DNA from: an uncultured Eubacteriales bacterium
Lineage (GTDB): Bacteria; Bacillota; Clostridia; Oscillospirales; Acutalibacteraceae
Length of the DNA: 13,081 bases
Reading direction: 5' to 3'
Assembly (NCBI GenBank): GCA_900317795.1
Contig: ONIF01000023.1
Location: 1-13,081 of the forward strand
The position numbers and the translations under genes were made by a program. Within the stretch, counting starts at the first letter, position 1. The number at the start of each line of letters is the position of its first letter. The notes under the pieces were generated by a model. It did no database searches. It saw nothing but the letters and a program-made list of their open reading frames with translations, and was not told the DNA's origin. Positions 1 through 7,286 of this stretch are shown piece after piece.

Positions 1-25
1 CAACTGCCAAAAACTATATTTTTCA

Positions 26-54
26 TTGAATTTATTTTACAAATATGTTATTAT
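26..54 (+). promoter_or_regulatory. Candidate sigmaA promoter for the glycosyltransferase gene
   Basis: A -35 box TTGAAT (26-31) is separated by 17 bases from a -10 box TATTAT (49-54), which predicts a start of transcription near 61. This leaves a leader of about 145 bases that contains the palindromic repeat at 83-147. The boxes match consensus at 4/6 and 5/6. The assignment rests only on this spacing and orientation. Confidence 0.5.
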
Positions 55-82
55 ATAGCAAACGACAAAATAAATCGCCCTA

Positions 83-147
83 TGTCATTTCGAGCGAAGT
101 GAGGAATCTTTGAAAGATTCTTCGTCACTTCGTTCCTCAGAATGACA
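83..147. repeat. Dispersed palindromic (MITE-like) repeat in the leader of the glycosyltransferase gene
   Basis: The element begins TGTCATT (83-89) and ends AATGACA (141-147). Its core is a perfect 17-base palindrome, GAATCTTTGAAAGATTC (104-120), and the flanks CGAAGTGAGG and CACTTCGTTCCTC pair with small bulges. The whole segment can therefore fold into one long imperfect hairpin. The TGTCATT-CGAGCGAAG-GAATCT signature resembles short repeats I recall as widely scattered in many bacterial genomes. It lies between the predicted promoter and the ribosome site, so it would be transcribed. There is only one copy in this window, so its dispersed nature is inferred. Confidence 0.6.
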
Positions 148-205
148 AAAGGAATTTTTCAGTGACGTTTACTATTATAAGTAAATTTTTGGAAAGGAAG
201 ATATT

Positions 206-1423
206 ATGAAAGTTCTTATTTTTTCGGCAACAACGGGCGGTGGTCATATGAGAGCCGCCAATGCTATCAAAGAATATATTATGGCAAAACAACCCGACTC
301 CGTTGTACGCATAGAAGATACGATTGAATATGCAAGCCCTTTTTTGAATAAAGCGGTGACCGAGGGTTATGTATATATGGCTACAAAAACTCCCAAAATG
401 TACGGCACTTTCTACAAGACCATTGACAAGGAAACTCCCATGAACAAGACTTTTGAAATTGCCGTAAAGCAGTACAGAAAAAAATTCATGCCTATGATAT
501 ACGACTTTGCACCCGATATTATTGTAACAACCCACCCGATAGGTACTGAAATGGCTTCTGCAATCAAAATCAAGGAAAATATCAACATTCCCATAATAAG
601 CATTGTAACAGACTTTGCCGCACATCAGACTTATGTAAGTGATGGTGTTGACGCTTATATTGTGTCAAGTGCCGAAATGATTGGGCAAATGATGCTGAGA
701 GGTGTTGACGGTGACAAAATCTTCCCTTACGGAATACCCGTGAAACAGGAGTTCTTTAAAAGGATAGATAAAAAAACCGCTATGGAAAGTGAGGGACTTA
801 ATCCAGATGTTCCCACCATTCTCATTATGGCAGGCAGTTTCGGTGTGACAGACGTACTTAAAGTGTATCATAAAATCGTAAAGTCCCCCTGTGATTTCCA
901 GATAGTCGCTATCACGGGCAAAAACGAAAAGCTTTATGAAACATTTGTGAAATATCTCAGCAAGCTCACTTTGAACAATACTTTATTTGAATTTGACCTC
1001 CAAAAACCCGAGGGCTTTAAATCAAGCATGAAGCTTTCCCGTCACAAAAAGCCCTTTAAGCCTACCAAACTCCTTTACTACACAAATGAAGTTGAAAAAT
1101 ATATGCAAATAGCCGACCTCATCGTTACAAAACCCGGCGGTCTTACCGTCAGTGAGTCCATTGCAACAGTTCTGCCTATGGGCATATTTAAAGCAATTCC
1201 CGGTCAGGAAGAACAAAATGCCGATTATCTCATAAGAAACGGCATGGCTGTGCGTATCGAAAAAACCAATCAATGTACACAAACTATTACAGACCTTCTC
1301 TCTCACCCCCAAAAGCTTGAACAAATGCGTCAGTCTATCGAAAAATGCTCATGCGGAAATTCCTCCGAACATATTTACGGACTTATGCAGGAACTTATTG
1401 AAGAATATTCCAAAAAAGAATAA
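206..1423 (+). CDS. MGDG synthase / UgtP-type diacylglycerol glycosyltransferase (GT28 family)
   Basis: This 405-residue cytoplasmic or peripheral membrane enzyme probably transfers a sugar from a UDP-sugar to diacylglycerol, making glycolipids and possibly the lipoteichoic acid anchor. The N-terminal MGDG-synthase-type domain carries GGGH at residues 11-14 and TDFAAH at 135-140. The C-terminal GT28 domain (about 200-400) carries KPGGLT (309-314) and the nucleotide-sugar motif PGQEEQNADYL (332-342). A Lys/Arg-rich segment at about 265-290 appears extra compared with the usual family layout and might touch the membrane. The ATG at 206 follows an AAAGGAAG ribosome site at the right distance. 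The gene stands alone, with its own promoter and terminator. Sugar and acceptor cannot be told from sequence. A MurG-like role is less likely because the N-terminal motifs are of the MGDG type. Confidence 0.85.
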   Translation: MKVLIFSATTGGGHMRAANAIKEYIMAKQPDSVVRIEDTIEYASPFLNKAVTEGYVYMATKTPKMYGTFYKTIDKETPMNKTFEIAVKQYRKKFMPMIYDFAPDIIVTTHPIGTEMASAIKIKENINIPIISIVTDFAAHQTYVSDGVDAYIVSSAEMIGQMMLRGVDGDKIFPYGIPVKQEFFKRIDKKTAMESEGLNPDVPTILIMAGSFGVTDVLKVYHKIVKSPCDFQIVAITGKNEKLYETFVKYLSKLTLNNTLFEFDLQKPEGFKSSMKLSRHKKPFKPTKLLYYTNEVEKYMQIADLIVTKPGGLTVSESIATVLPMGIFKAIPGQEEQNADYLIRNGMAVRIEKTNQCTQTITDLLSHPQKLEQMRQSIEKCSCGNSSEHIYGLMQELIEEYSKKE

Positions 1424-1424
1424 A

Positions 1425-1471
1425 AATACAGCAGTCTGCCGTCATTTTCATGCGACAGACTGCTTTTTTTA
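1425..1471. terminator. Bidirectional terminator between the glycosyltransferase gene and htpG
   Basis: A 9-bp perfect stem, AGCAGTCTG (1430-1438) with CAGACTGCT (1456-1464), is followed by a run of T to 1470 on the plus strand. On the minus strand the stem is followed by TGTATTTTTATT, so it can also stop htpG transcription. The htpG stop codon lies at 1472-1474, directly beside it. Confidence 0.85.
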
Positions 1472-3271
1472 TCAGCCTATAAATCCCAAAACCTCTACAC
1501 TTCTTGAAATAAAGCCGTCAAGTTCCTCTGCTGTCAATTTACGCTGGCTTATCAAGGCAAGGTCATATATGTGTTTGCAAAGAAGTTCCTGCTTTTCGCT
1601 GTCAAGGGCAGGTAATTTCTTTACAACACTGTTATCCGTATTGACAATAAGCGTTTCCGATGCAGGTCCCGCATTTCCGAACATATTGCCATATATCTTA
1701 CTTATATCACTCATGCGTCTTTCATATTCATTTATCGTGATAATAGCCGGGGTATCCGATGTTTTCAATGCCTGTGCAGTCACCGTCAGTTTCTCTTTAT
1801 TCAACGCTTTTTTGAATATCTCCACGACTGCCTCACCAATGACATCAGAACCCTCTGTTTTGAGAGCCTCGCCTATTTCGGAATCTATTCTTACAAACTT
1901 TGTATCTGTTTCTTTATATTCAAGGAATGATACAAAATGTGCGTCTATATTGTGTTCCAATATGATTGCGTCAAGTCCGTTGTCTTTGAACATCTTCACA
2001 TACTGTGACTGCTCGTCAACACTTGATACATAATAAACTTTATTGCCCTGCTTCGGCAATTCAGAAAATGTCTTATAATCCCCGTTTATGCTCTTGTAAA
2101 GCATAATATCCTTTACTTTATCATAAAACTTTTCTTCTTTGATACAGCCGAATTTAATAAACGGTGAAATGTCGTCCCAATAGCTTTCATAGCTCTTGCG
2201 TTCATTCTTAAATACAGATGTCAGCTTATCGGCAACTTTTTTAGTGATATGTTTTGAAATCTTTGCCACTTCCCCGTCATTCTGCAAGAAAGACCTTGAT
2301 ACATTCAACGGCAAATCGGGACAATCTATAACGCCTTTCAAAAGCATGAGAAATTCCGGTACAACTTCTTTTATATTATCCGCTATATAAACCTGATTTG
2401 AGAAAAGCTTTATCTCTCCCGGCATTACCTGCAATTTATCCGTCTGTTTCGGGAAATACAAAATTCCCTTTAATCTAAACGGATAATCTACATTCAAGTG
2501 TATCCAAAACAGCGGTAAATTCATATCAACAAAGGTTTCACGGTAGAAGTCCTCATATTCCTCTGTTGTGCAGTCCTTCGGGGCTTTCAGCCACAACGGA
2601 GTGGTATTGTTTAAAGGCTTTTCTTCTTCCTTTTTCTCCACTCCCGCTACCGAAAAATATATCTCATACGGCATGAATTTACAGTATTTTCCCAACACCT
2701 CTCTTATTTTTGCAGCGTCAAGAAATTCCTCTCCGTCTTGGGAAATATGCATAATGACACTTGTACCCTTTTCAGTGCGGTTTCCGTCGGATATTTCATA
2801 AGTACTGCTGCCGTCACTTACCCAATGTACAGGCTCGGCATTCTTCTGATAAGAAAGCGTCTGTATCTCGACTGTATCGGACACCATGTATGCAGAATAA
2901 AAGCCAAGTCCGAAATGTCCGATAATTCCGCTGTCACCGTCTGTTTTATCCTTGTATTTCTCAATAAACTCCTGTGCACCCGAAAAAGCGATTTGTGTAA
3001 TATACTTTTCCACTTCTTCGTCAGTCATGCCAATGCCGTTATCCGAAAATGTCAAAGTCTTGTTCTCTTTGTCAAGAATAACATCTATTCTCGGCTTGAC
3101 ACCGTCATCTTCGGCTTCTCCCATAAGACAAATACTCTGATATTTCTTTATCGCATCACAAGCATTTGCCACTACTTCTCTGACAAATATGTCCTTGTCG
3201 GAATACAGCCACTTCTTGATTATCGGAAACAAATTCTCCGAATCAACTTTGATTTGTCCTTCTTTTTTCAT
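1472..3271 (-). CDS. htpG: Molecular chaperone HtpG (bacterial Hsp90)
   Basis: This 599-residue cytosolic ATP-dependent chaperone acts as a dimer in protein folding and stress tolerance. The N-terminal GHKL ATPase domain shows E32, N36 and D39 in REVVANACDA, the DNGIGMT loop (77-83) and GHFGLGF (118-124). The middle and C-terminal dimerisation regions follow, at near normal family length. The start is placed at the ATG at 3271 because GGAGG (3279-3283) sits seven bases upstream. An upstream in-frame start at 3313 would add 14 hydrophobic residues and has no ribosome site. The gene lies 88 bases downstream of ftsK on the same strand, with a 10-bp inverted repeat between them. No CIRCE element (TTAGCACTC-N9-GAGTGCTAA) is visible, so HrcA control at this site is unlikely. 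Confidence 0.95.
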   Translation of the reverse strand: MKKEGQIKVDSENLFPIIKKWLYSDKDIFVREVVANACDAIKKYQSICLMGEAEDDGVKPRIDVILDKENKTLTFSDNGIGMTDEEVEKYITQIAFSGAQEFIEKYKDKTDGDSGIIGHFGLGFYSAYMVSDTVEIQTLSYQKNAEPVHWVSDGSSTYEISDGNRTEKGTSVIMHISQDGEEFLDAAKIREVLGKYCKFMPYEIYFSVAGVEKKEEEKPLNNTTPLWLKAPKDCTTEEYEDFYRETFVDMNLPLFWIHLNVDYPFRLKGILYFPKQTDKLQVMPGEIKLFSNQVYIADNIKEVVPEFLMLLKGVIDCPDLPLNVSRSFLQNDGEVAKISKHITKKVADKLTSVFKNERKSYESYWDDISPFIKFGCIKEEKFYDKVKDIMLYKSINGDYKTFSELPKQGNKVYYVSSVDEQSQYVKMFKDNGLDAIILEHNIDAHFVSFLEYKETDTKFVRIDSEIGEALKTEGSDVIGEAVVEIFKKALNKEKLTVTAQALKTSDTPAIITINEYERRMSDISKIYGNMFGNAGPASETLIVNTDNSVVKKLPALDSEKQELLCKHIYDLALISQRKLTAEELDGFISRSVEVLGFIG

Positions 3272-3278
3272 TTTAAAG

Positions 3279-3283
3279 CCTCC
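3279..3283 (-). promoter_or_regulatory. Ribosome binding site that fixes the htpG start
   Basis: GGAGG on the minus strand is spaced seven bases from the ATG at 3271. This excludes the longer in-frame reading that begins at 3313. Confidence 0.85.
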
Positions 3284-3298
3284 AAAAAATATAATCAC

Positions 3299-3343
3299 AA
3301 TGATACACACCATACTTTAAAAAACCGTACAGCGTGTATCATT
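3299..3343. repeat. 10-bp perfect inverted repeat between ftsK and htpG
   Basis: AATGATACAC (3299-3308) and GTGTATCATT (3334-3343) are perfect reverse complements with a 25-base loop. On the minus strand the structure falls after the ftsK stop and before the htpG ribosome site. No T run follows directly (the next bases are GTGATTATATTTTTT), so it is not a classic terminator. It could be a weak terminator, a leader hairpin of htpG or a protein-binding site. One arm merges into the heptamer repeats that start at 3341. Confidence 0.6.
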
Positions 3344-3379
3344 GCTAATTGCTAATTGCTCATTGCTCATTGCTAATTG
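3341..3379. repeat. Tandem heptamer repeat ATTGCT(A/C), five units
   Basis: Five consecutive seven-base units read ATTGCTA, ATTGCTA, ATTGCTC, ATTGCTC, ATTGCTA, followed by a partial ATTG. The array overlaps the 3' end of ftsK: the last codons (for TISNEQ) and the stop codon are made of repeat sequence. The same heptamer in reverse complement recurs at 12522-12553. Confidence 0.85.
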
Positions 3380-6242
3380 TATTGAGCTGTCTTTCAAGAA
3401 ACTGCTGACGTGTCATTAAAACATCTCTGGGCTTTGCACCCTGATGAGGTCCTACTATTCCCATTTTCTCCATGTCATCTACAAGCCTGCCTGCCCTTGC
3501 ATAACCCACTCTTAAACGTCTTTGCAAAAGTGATGTTGAAGCCTGTCCTGCCTCTACAACACATTCTATTGCCTGTTCTATCATCGGGTCAACGTCACCG
3601 TCTGCACTTTCATTGTCCTTTGTCTTTCCGTCAAGAACGGCATTCTTCTCTATTTCGTCAATGACATTCTTGTCATACTCGACAACTTTATTTGTCTTGA
3701 CAAAGTTCACTATTTTCTCAACTTCATCATCATCAACAAATCCGCCCTGCACTCGTACAGGCTTTGTCGTGCCTATCGGTGAGAAAAGCATATCGCCTTT
3801 TCCAAGCAGTTTTTCCGCTCCGCCCGAATCCAATATAGTTCTTGAATCTATCTGTGATTTTACCGCAAATGCAATTCGGCTCGGCACGTTTGCCTTGATA
3901 AGTCCCGTGATGACATCAACCGACGGTCTTTGCGTTGCTATGACAAGGTGCATTCCTGCCGCTCTCGCCATCTGGGCAAGTCGGCATATCGACTCCTCCA
4001 CTTCATTCGGGGCTGCCATCATCAAGTCTGCAAGCTCGTCTATAATTATCACTATCTGACACATCTTTTCAAGCTTATGCACTTCTTTCGGCTTTTCTTC
4101 ATTCACTATATCCGCCTTTGCCTGTGCAAGCATTTCATCTTCTTCAAATGTCCTTTCGGACACTTCCACTTCTGTGTCATCAAGCCCTGCATTCTGCTTA
4201 TCAACAAGCCTGTTATAACTATGCATATCACGCACATTGTATTCTGCAAATGTCTTGTATCTCTCAAGCATTTCATTTACCGCCCAATTCAATGCACCTG
4301 CGGCTTTTCTCGGGTCAGTCACAACAGGCACAAGTAAATGCGGTATTCCGTTATAAATGCCCAGCTCAACAACTTTCGGGTCTATCAGCATCAATTTGAC
4401 ATCATCGGGGCTTGCCTTGTACAAAAGACTGACAAGCATGGAATTGACACATACAGACTTACCCGAACCCGTTGCACCTGCTATCAGCAAATGCGGCATT
4501 TTACTCAAATCCGCAAGAGTAATTTTGCCCGTTATATCAACGCCCAATACAACCGTCAATTTGCTTTTTGCATTCTGAAATTCTCTCGACTCCACAAGGG
4601 AACGCATTTTCACAATACTTACATTTTTATTCGGCACTTCTATGCCTACGGCAGACTTGCCCGGAATAGGTGCTTCTATTCTTACACCCGTTGCTGCAAG
4701 GTTCATGGCAATGTCATCTGAAAGATTGGTAATTTTGCTTATCTTTACACCTGCTGCGGGCTGTAATTCATATCTTGTTACAGACGGTCCACGGCTTATA
4801 TGTGTAACAGTCGTCTGCACTCCAAAGCTTTTCAGCGTGTCAACAAGCTTTTCGGCATTGTTTTTCAACTCTCTGGAAACATCTTCTTCATTTTCCTTTG
4901 GCTGAGGTTCAAGCAGGCTGAATGGCGGTACAAGGTAATTATCCCTTATCAAAGGAAGCTGCTCGCCTGTTGTGATATGTCTTTTTATATCATCAACGGT
5001 TATAATGATTTTTTCTTTTTTCTTTTTCTCGGATTTCTTAGGCACTTCTTCAGGCTTCTTCTCGTCTTTTACTTTGGAATAGTCTATATTGACTTTCTCC
5101 GTAAAGTCAAAAACATCTCCCCCTACAAAATCCATATTAAGCGGTAAAGCCTCTTCTTTTTTCTCCTCTTTCTTTTCTTCTTTGATACCCTCTTTTTTAT
5201 CTTCATTTTCCTGCTGTTTCGGCACTTCCGCAAACACTACTTCATCACCTGCGATTTCCTTTTTAATCTCCTCGGCAGCAGGTGCATTTTCCGCATTCTC
5301 GGGTGAGGGAGTTTTTTTCTTTTTCTTCGGCTTGATAAATTCGGGGCGATATATCGGAGTTTGCCTTAAACGGACAAAAAGACTTTCTTTCGGCTGAGAT
5401 TTTGGCTGAGTTTGAGGCTGAGGCTCAATTTTAGGACTTTCGGGCTTTTTATCAGGCTTTATTTCCGCCCTTTCCGCTTTTTTCTTTTCGGCTGCCGCTT
5501 TTCTCTCAGCCATTGCACGCTCAAAATCTTCCGCTTCTTCTTTGCGTTTGACGGCTTTCATTTTCTGTTCTTCCTCACGCACAAGCCCTCTCATTTCAAA
5601 CATTTCCGCAAGCTTTTTGACAGCGACTTCTCCAAATTTCTCCATTGTCCCTGCAAAAAGCACTTTCAAACAATTATAAAACGCCAAAAGAAACAGCATA
5701 AGCGATATGATACCGCCCCCCGTTGCACCGAATATTTTGGCAATAAAAATTCCCAGCAAGCCGCCTGCAATTCCTGCACCAATGTGCTTTCCGCCATTTC
5801 CAAAGCATTCGACGAGTTCTGTAAGATAATCACCTAATTCTATTCCGTGTGAGCCGAATGAAAAGACTGTTGCACCGAACAATAACAGTGTTATGGAATA
5901 CAATATGATTTGGAATACAAGGCGGTAAACCAATTTTTTCTTTCTAAGCTGCCTTGCAGAGTATATATTGAGTATCGGAACAAATATTCCCAAAAATCCA
6001 AACACTCCCCAATAATACTGATGAATGACCAGCCATACTTTTTCTCCCTGCACAAAATAAAACAATATCAAAAACAATGACACTACATAAAGTACTGCAA
6101 TTTTTCTTCTTTTCTTCTGCTGTATGTATTTCTTTATTTCGGCACGTTTCTTTTCATCAGGCTTTTTCACGTTTTTCTTGGAAGCCGTACTGCTTTTTTT
6201 GGCTTTGGGAGCATTTGAAGGTTTGCTTTGTTTCTCCGCCAA
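3360..6242 (-). CDS. ftsK: DNA translocase FtsK/SpoIIIE
   Basis: This 960-residue septum-located motor pumps chromosomal DNA during division or sporulation. About four membrane segments lie at roughly 48-65, 78-96, 107-128 and 155-197. A long charged linker rich in Lys, Glu, Pro and Gln runs from about 210 to 430. The motor carries Walker A GATGSGKS (589-596), Walker B VIIIDE (731-736) and ATQRPSVDVITG (769-780). A gamma winged-helix domain for reading oriented DNA motifs lies at about 884-945. An acidic segment at about 680-727, just before Walker B, looks longer than in Bacillus SpoIIIE as I recall it. The start is TTG at 6242, preceded by GAGGTG at 6251-6256; there is no suitable nearby ATG. 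The last residues derive from a heptamer repeat. It lies downstream of tepA and uppP on the same strand. FtsK and SpoIIIE cannot be separated by sequence alone. Confidence 0.95.
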   Translation of the reverse strand: MAEKQSKPSNAPKAKKSSTASKKNVKKPDEKKRAEIKKYIQQKKRRKIAVLYVVSLFLILFYFVQGEKVWLVIHQYYWGVFGFLGIFVPILNIYSARQLRKKKLVYRLVFQIILYSITLLLFGATVFSFGSHGIELGDYLTELVECFGNGGKHIGAGIAGGLLGIFIAKIFGATGGGIISLMLFLLAFYNCLKVLFAGTMEKFGEVAVKKLAEMFEMRGLVREEEQKMKAVKRKEEAEDFERAMAERKAAAEKKKAERAEIKPDKKPESPKIEPQPQTQPKSQPKESLFVRLRQTPIYRPEFIKPKKKKKTPSPENAENAPAAEEIKKEIAGDEVVFAEVPKQQENEDKKEGIKEEKKEEKKEEALPLNMDFVGGDVFDFTEKVNIDYSKVKDEKKPEEVPKKSEKKKKEKIIITVDDIKRHITTGEQLPLIRDNYLVPPFSLLEPQPKENEEDVSRELKNNAEKLVDTLKSFGVQTTVTHISRGPSVTRYELQPAAGVKISKITNLSDDIAMNLAATGVRIEAPIPGKSAVGIEVPNKNVSIVKMRSLVESREFQNAKSKLTVVLGVDITGKITLADLSKMPHLLIAGATGSGKSVCVNSMLVSLLYKASPDDVKLMLIDPKVVELGIYNGIPHLLVPVVTDPRKAAGALNWAVNEMLERYKTFAEYNVRDMHSYNRLVDKQNAGLDDTEVEVSERTFEEDEMLAQAKADIVNEEKPKEVHKLEKMCQIVIIIDELADLMMAAPNEVEESICRLAQMARAAGMHLVIATQRPSVDVITGLIKANVPSRIAFAVKSQIDSRTILDSGGAEKLLGKGDMLFSPIGTTKPVRVQGGFVDDDEVEKIVNFVKTNKVVEYDKNVIDEIEKNAVLDGKTKDNESADGDVDPMIEQAIECVVEAGQASTSLLQRRLRVGYARAGRLVDDMEKMGIVGPHQGAKPRDVLMTRQQFLERQLNTISNEQ

Positions 6243-6250
6243 AAATATTT

Positions 6251-6256
6251 CACCTC
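6251..6256 (-). promoter_or_regulatory. Ribosome binding site supporting a TTG start of ftsK
   Basis: GAGGTG on the minus strand lies eight bases upstream of TTG at 6242-6240, and reading through TTG-GCG-GAG begins the translocase. The next in-frame Met codons lie far inside the protein. Confidence 0.7.
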
Positions 6257-6278
6257 TTTCCTTTCAATTCAAGCAAAT

Positions 6279-6307
6279 CGGGCAACACCTGTTTAAAATG
6301 CTGCCCG
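6279..6307. repeat. Intergenic hairpin between uppP and ftsK
   Basis: CGGGCAACA (6279-6287) pairs with TGCTGCCCG (6299-6307) over nine positions, one of which is a G-U or mismatch pair depending on strand. On the minus strand the structure follows the uppP stop and is followed by ATTTGCTTG, which is not a real U tract. It may act as a weak terminator or a transcript-processing or stability element inside the operon. Confidence 0.6.
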
Positions 6308-6315
6308 ACGATTTT

Positions 6316-7242
6316 TTAAAACACCAACGTATTGTGTGTAAACATATTTTCGCCTGTTGCAAGCTCTATTATGCTTATCACAAGCACTATTGCACCCACT
6401 ATTGCAGTATAAAAAATAAATATATGCATTTTGTCTGTCGCAAGCAGCCACTTAAACAGTTTTATTGCAATAAATCCCACCACAGCCGCAAACAGCATTC
6501 CTATGATTATAGGAAAATACTCTATTACAACAGCTTGACCGTCTTTCAGGAAAAGTGCGTCTTTTCCTTCGAGGAGGGCTGCCGCAACAACTGCGGGAGT
6601 GCCAAGCAAAAATGAATAGTCAAGTGCCACTTTTTTGTCAATGCCTCTTAACTGACTTGCCGCAAGCGTCGAACCCGACCTCGAAAGTCCCGGGAAAAGT
6701 GCTGCAAGGCATTGTGCAAAACCTACAAAGAGTGCATCTGCCACTTTATAACGCTTTCTTACTGTTTTACGCTTTTCCGCAACTTTTTTACTCTGCCTGT
6801 TGCCTATGTAAAGCAAGCCGCTTGTTGCAAGAAGTGAAATTCCCACTACTATAAAATATCCGTCTTTTGTAAATACGTCTGCAAGGTCTTTGAGTTTCAT
6901 GCCGTTTCCTATCGGCAAAAACATCAAAAACAACGGCACTAAGCCTATTATTATCATCAATGCAAGGTTTTCTTCTCCGTCAAGGTCTTTTATCTTAAAC
7001 TTTCCGCTGAACATTTTTTTGCATACCCTGCCCAGAGCCTTGAAAAGCCTGCCTACAAGCCTTACATATACTGCTATTACCGCTGCAAGAGTGCCTATGT
7101 GCAGCATGACCGAAAAAAACAAGTTTTCTTCGCTCACTCCAAGTATATGCTGACATATCGTCAAGTGTCCGCTGCTCGATACGGGCAGAAATTCTGTCAA
7201 GCCCTGTACTATCCCTTGAAATATCGCTTCAAATACATTCAT
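6316..7242 (-). CDS. uppP: Undecaprenyl pyrophosphate phosphatase (UppP/BacA)
   Basis: This 308-residue polytopic membrane enzyme removes one phosphate from undecaprenyl pyrophosphate, recycling the lipid carrier used for peptidoglycan and other wall polymers. Raised dosage is known to give bacitracin tolerance. The two signature motifs are present: GLTEFLPVSSSGH at 14-26, with the conserved Glu and Ser residues, and PGLSRSGST at 184-192, with the catalytic Arg. About seven or eight hydrophobic segments span the protein. The loop at about 145-165 is very basic, with many Lys and Arg residues. ATG at 7242 follows AGGGGG at 7250-7255 with seven bases between. It lies 44 bases after tepA and 73 bases before ftsK on the same strand. 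Length and motifs are typical of the family. Confidence 0.95.
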   Translation of the reverse strand: MNVFEAIFQGIVQGLTEFLPVSSSGHLTICQHILGVSEENLFFSVMLHIGTLAAVIAVYVRLVGRLFKALGRVCKKMFSGKFKIKDLDGEENLALMIIIGLVPLFLMFLPIGNGMKLKDLADVFTKDGYFIVVGISLLATSGLLYIGNRQSKKVAEKRKTVRKRYKVADALFVGFAQCLAALFPGLSRSGSTLAASQLRGIDKKVALDYSFLLGTPAVVAAALLEGKDALFLKDGQAVVIEYFPIIIGMLFAAVVGFIAIKLFKWLLATDKMHIFIFYTAIVGAIVLVISIIELATGENMFTHNTLVF

Positions 7243-7263
7243 CTATGTACCCCCTGTTTTATT

Positions 7264-7284
7264 CGGCAGAAGAATTTTCTGCCG
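7264..7284. repeat. Hairpin between tepA and uppP
   Basis: CGGCAGAA (7264-7271) and TTCTGCCG (7277-7284) form an 8-bp perfect stem with a five-base loop. On the minus strand it sits two bases after the tepA stop and 21 bases before the start of uppP. The following bases are AATAAAACAG, so it lacks a U tract and is more likely an RNA processing or stability hairpin than a terminator. Confidence 0.65.
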
Positions 7285-7286
7285 TT

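Noticed and set aside
1317..2033. 238-codon plus-strand frame overlapping the end of the glycosyltransferase gene and the htpG C-terminal region
   Set aside because: It runs through a strong terminator and is antisense to the well-supported htpG. Its translation has no recognisable domain and its start lies inside another gene.
3272..3340. CIRCE heat-shock operator before htpG
   Set aside because: The inverted repeat present has different arms and a loop far longer than the nine bases of CIRCE.
2738..3355. 205-codon plus-strand frame antisense to the htpG N-terminal region
   Set aside because: It mirrors the coding of the conserved ATPase domain, has no ribosome site and shows no coherent protein features.
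3341..3379. Tandem repeats considered as a CRISPR or an iteron array
   Set aside because: The units are only seven bases with no spacers, and no cas or replication gene is nearby.
5089..5397. Ser/Phe-rich plus-strand frame antisense to the FtsK linker
   Set aside because: The composition is simply the complement of Lys/Glu-rich codons of the linker.
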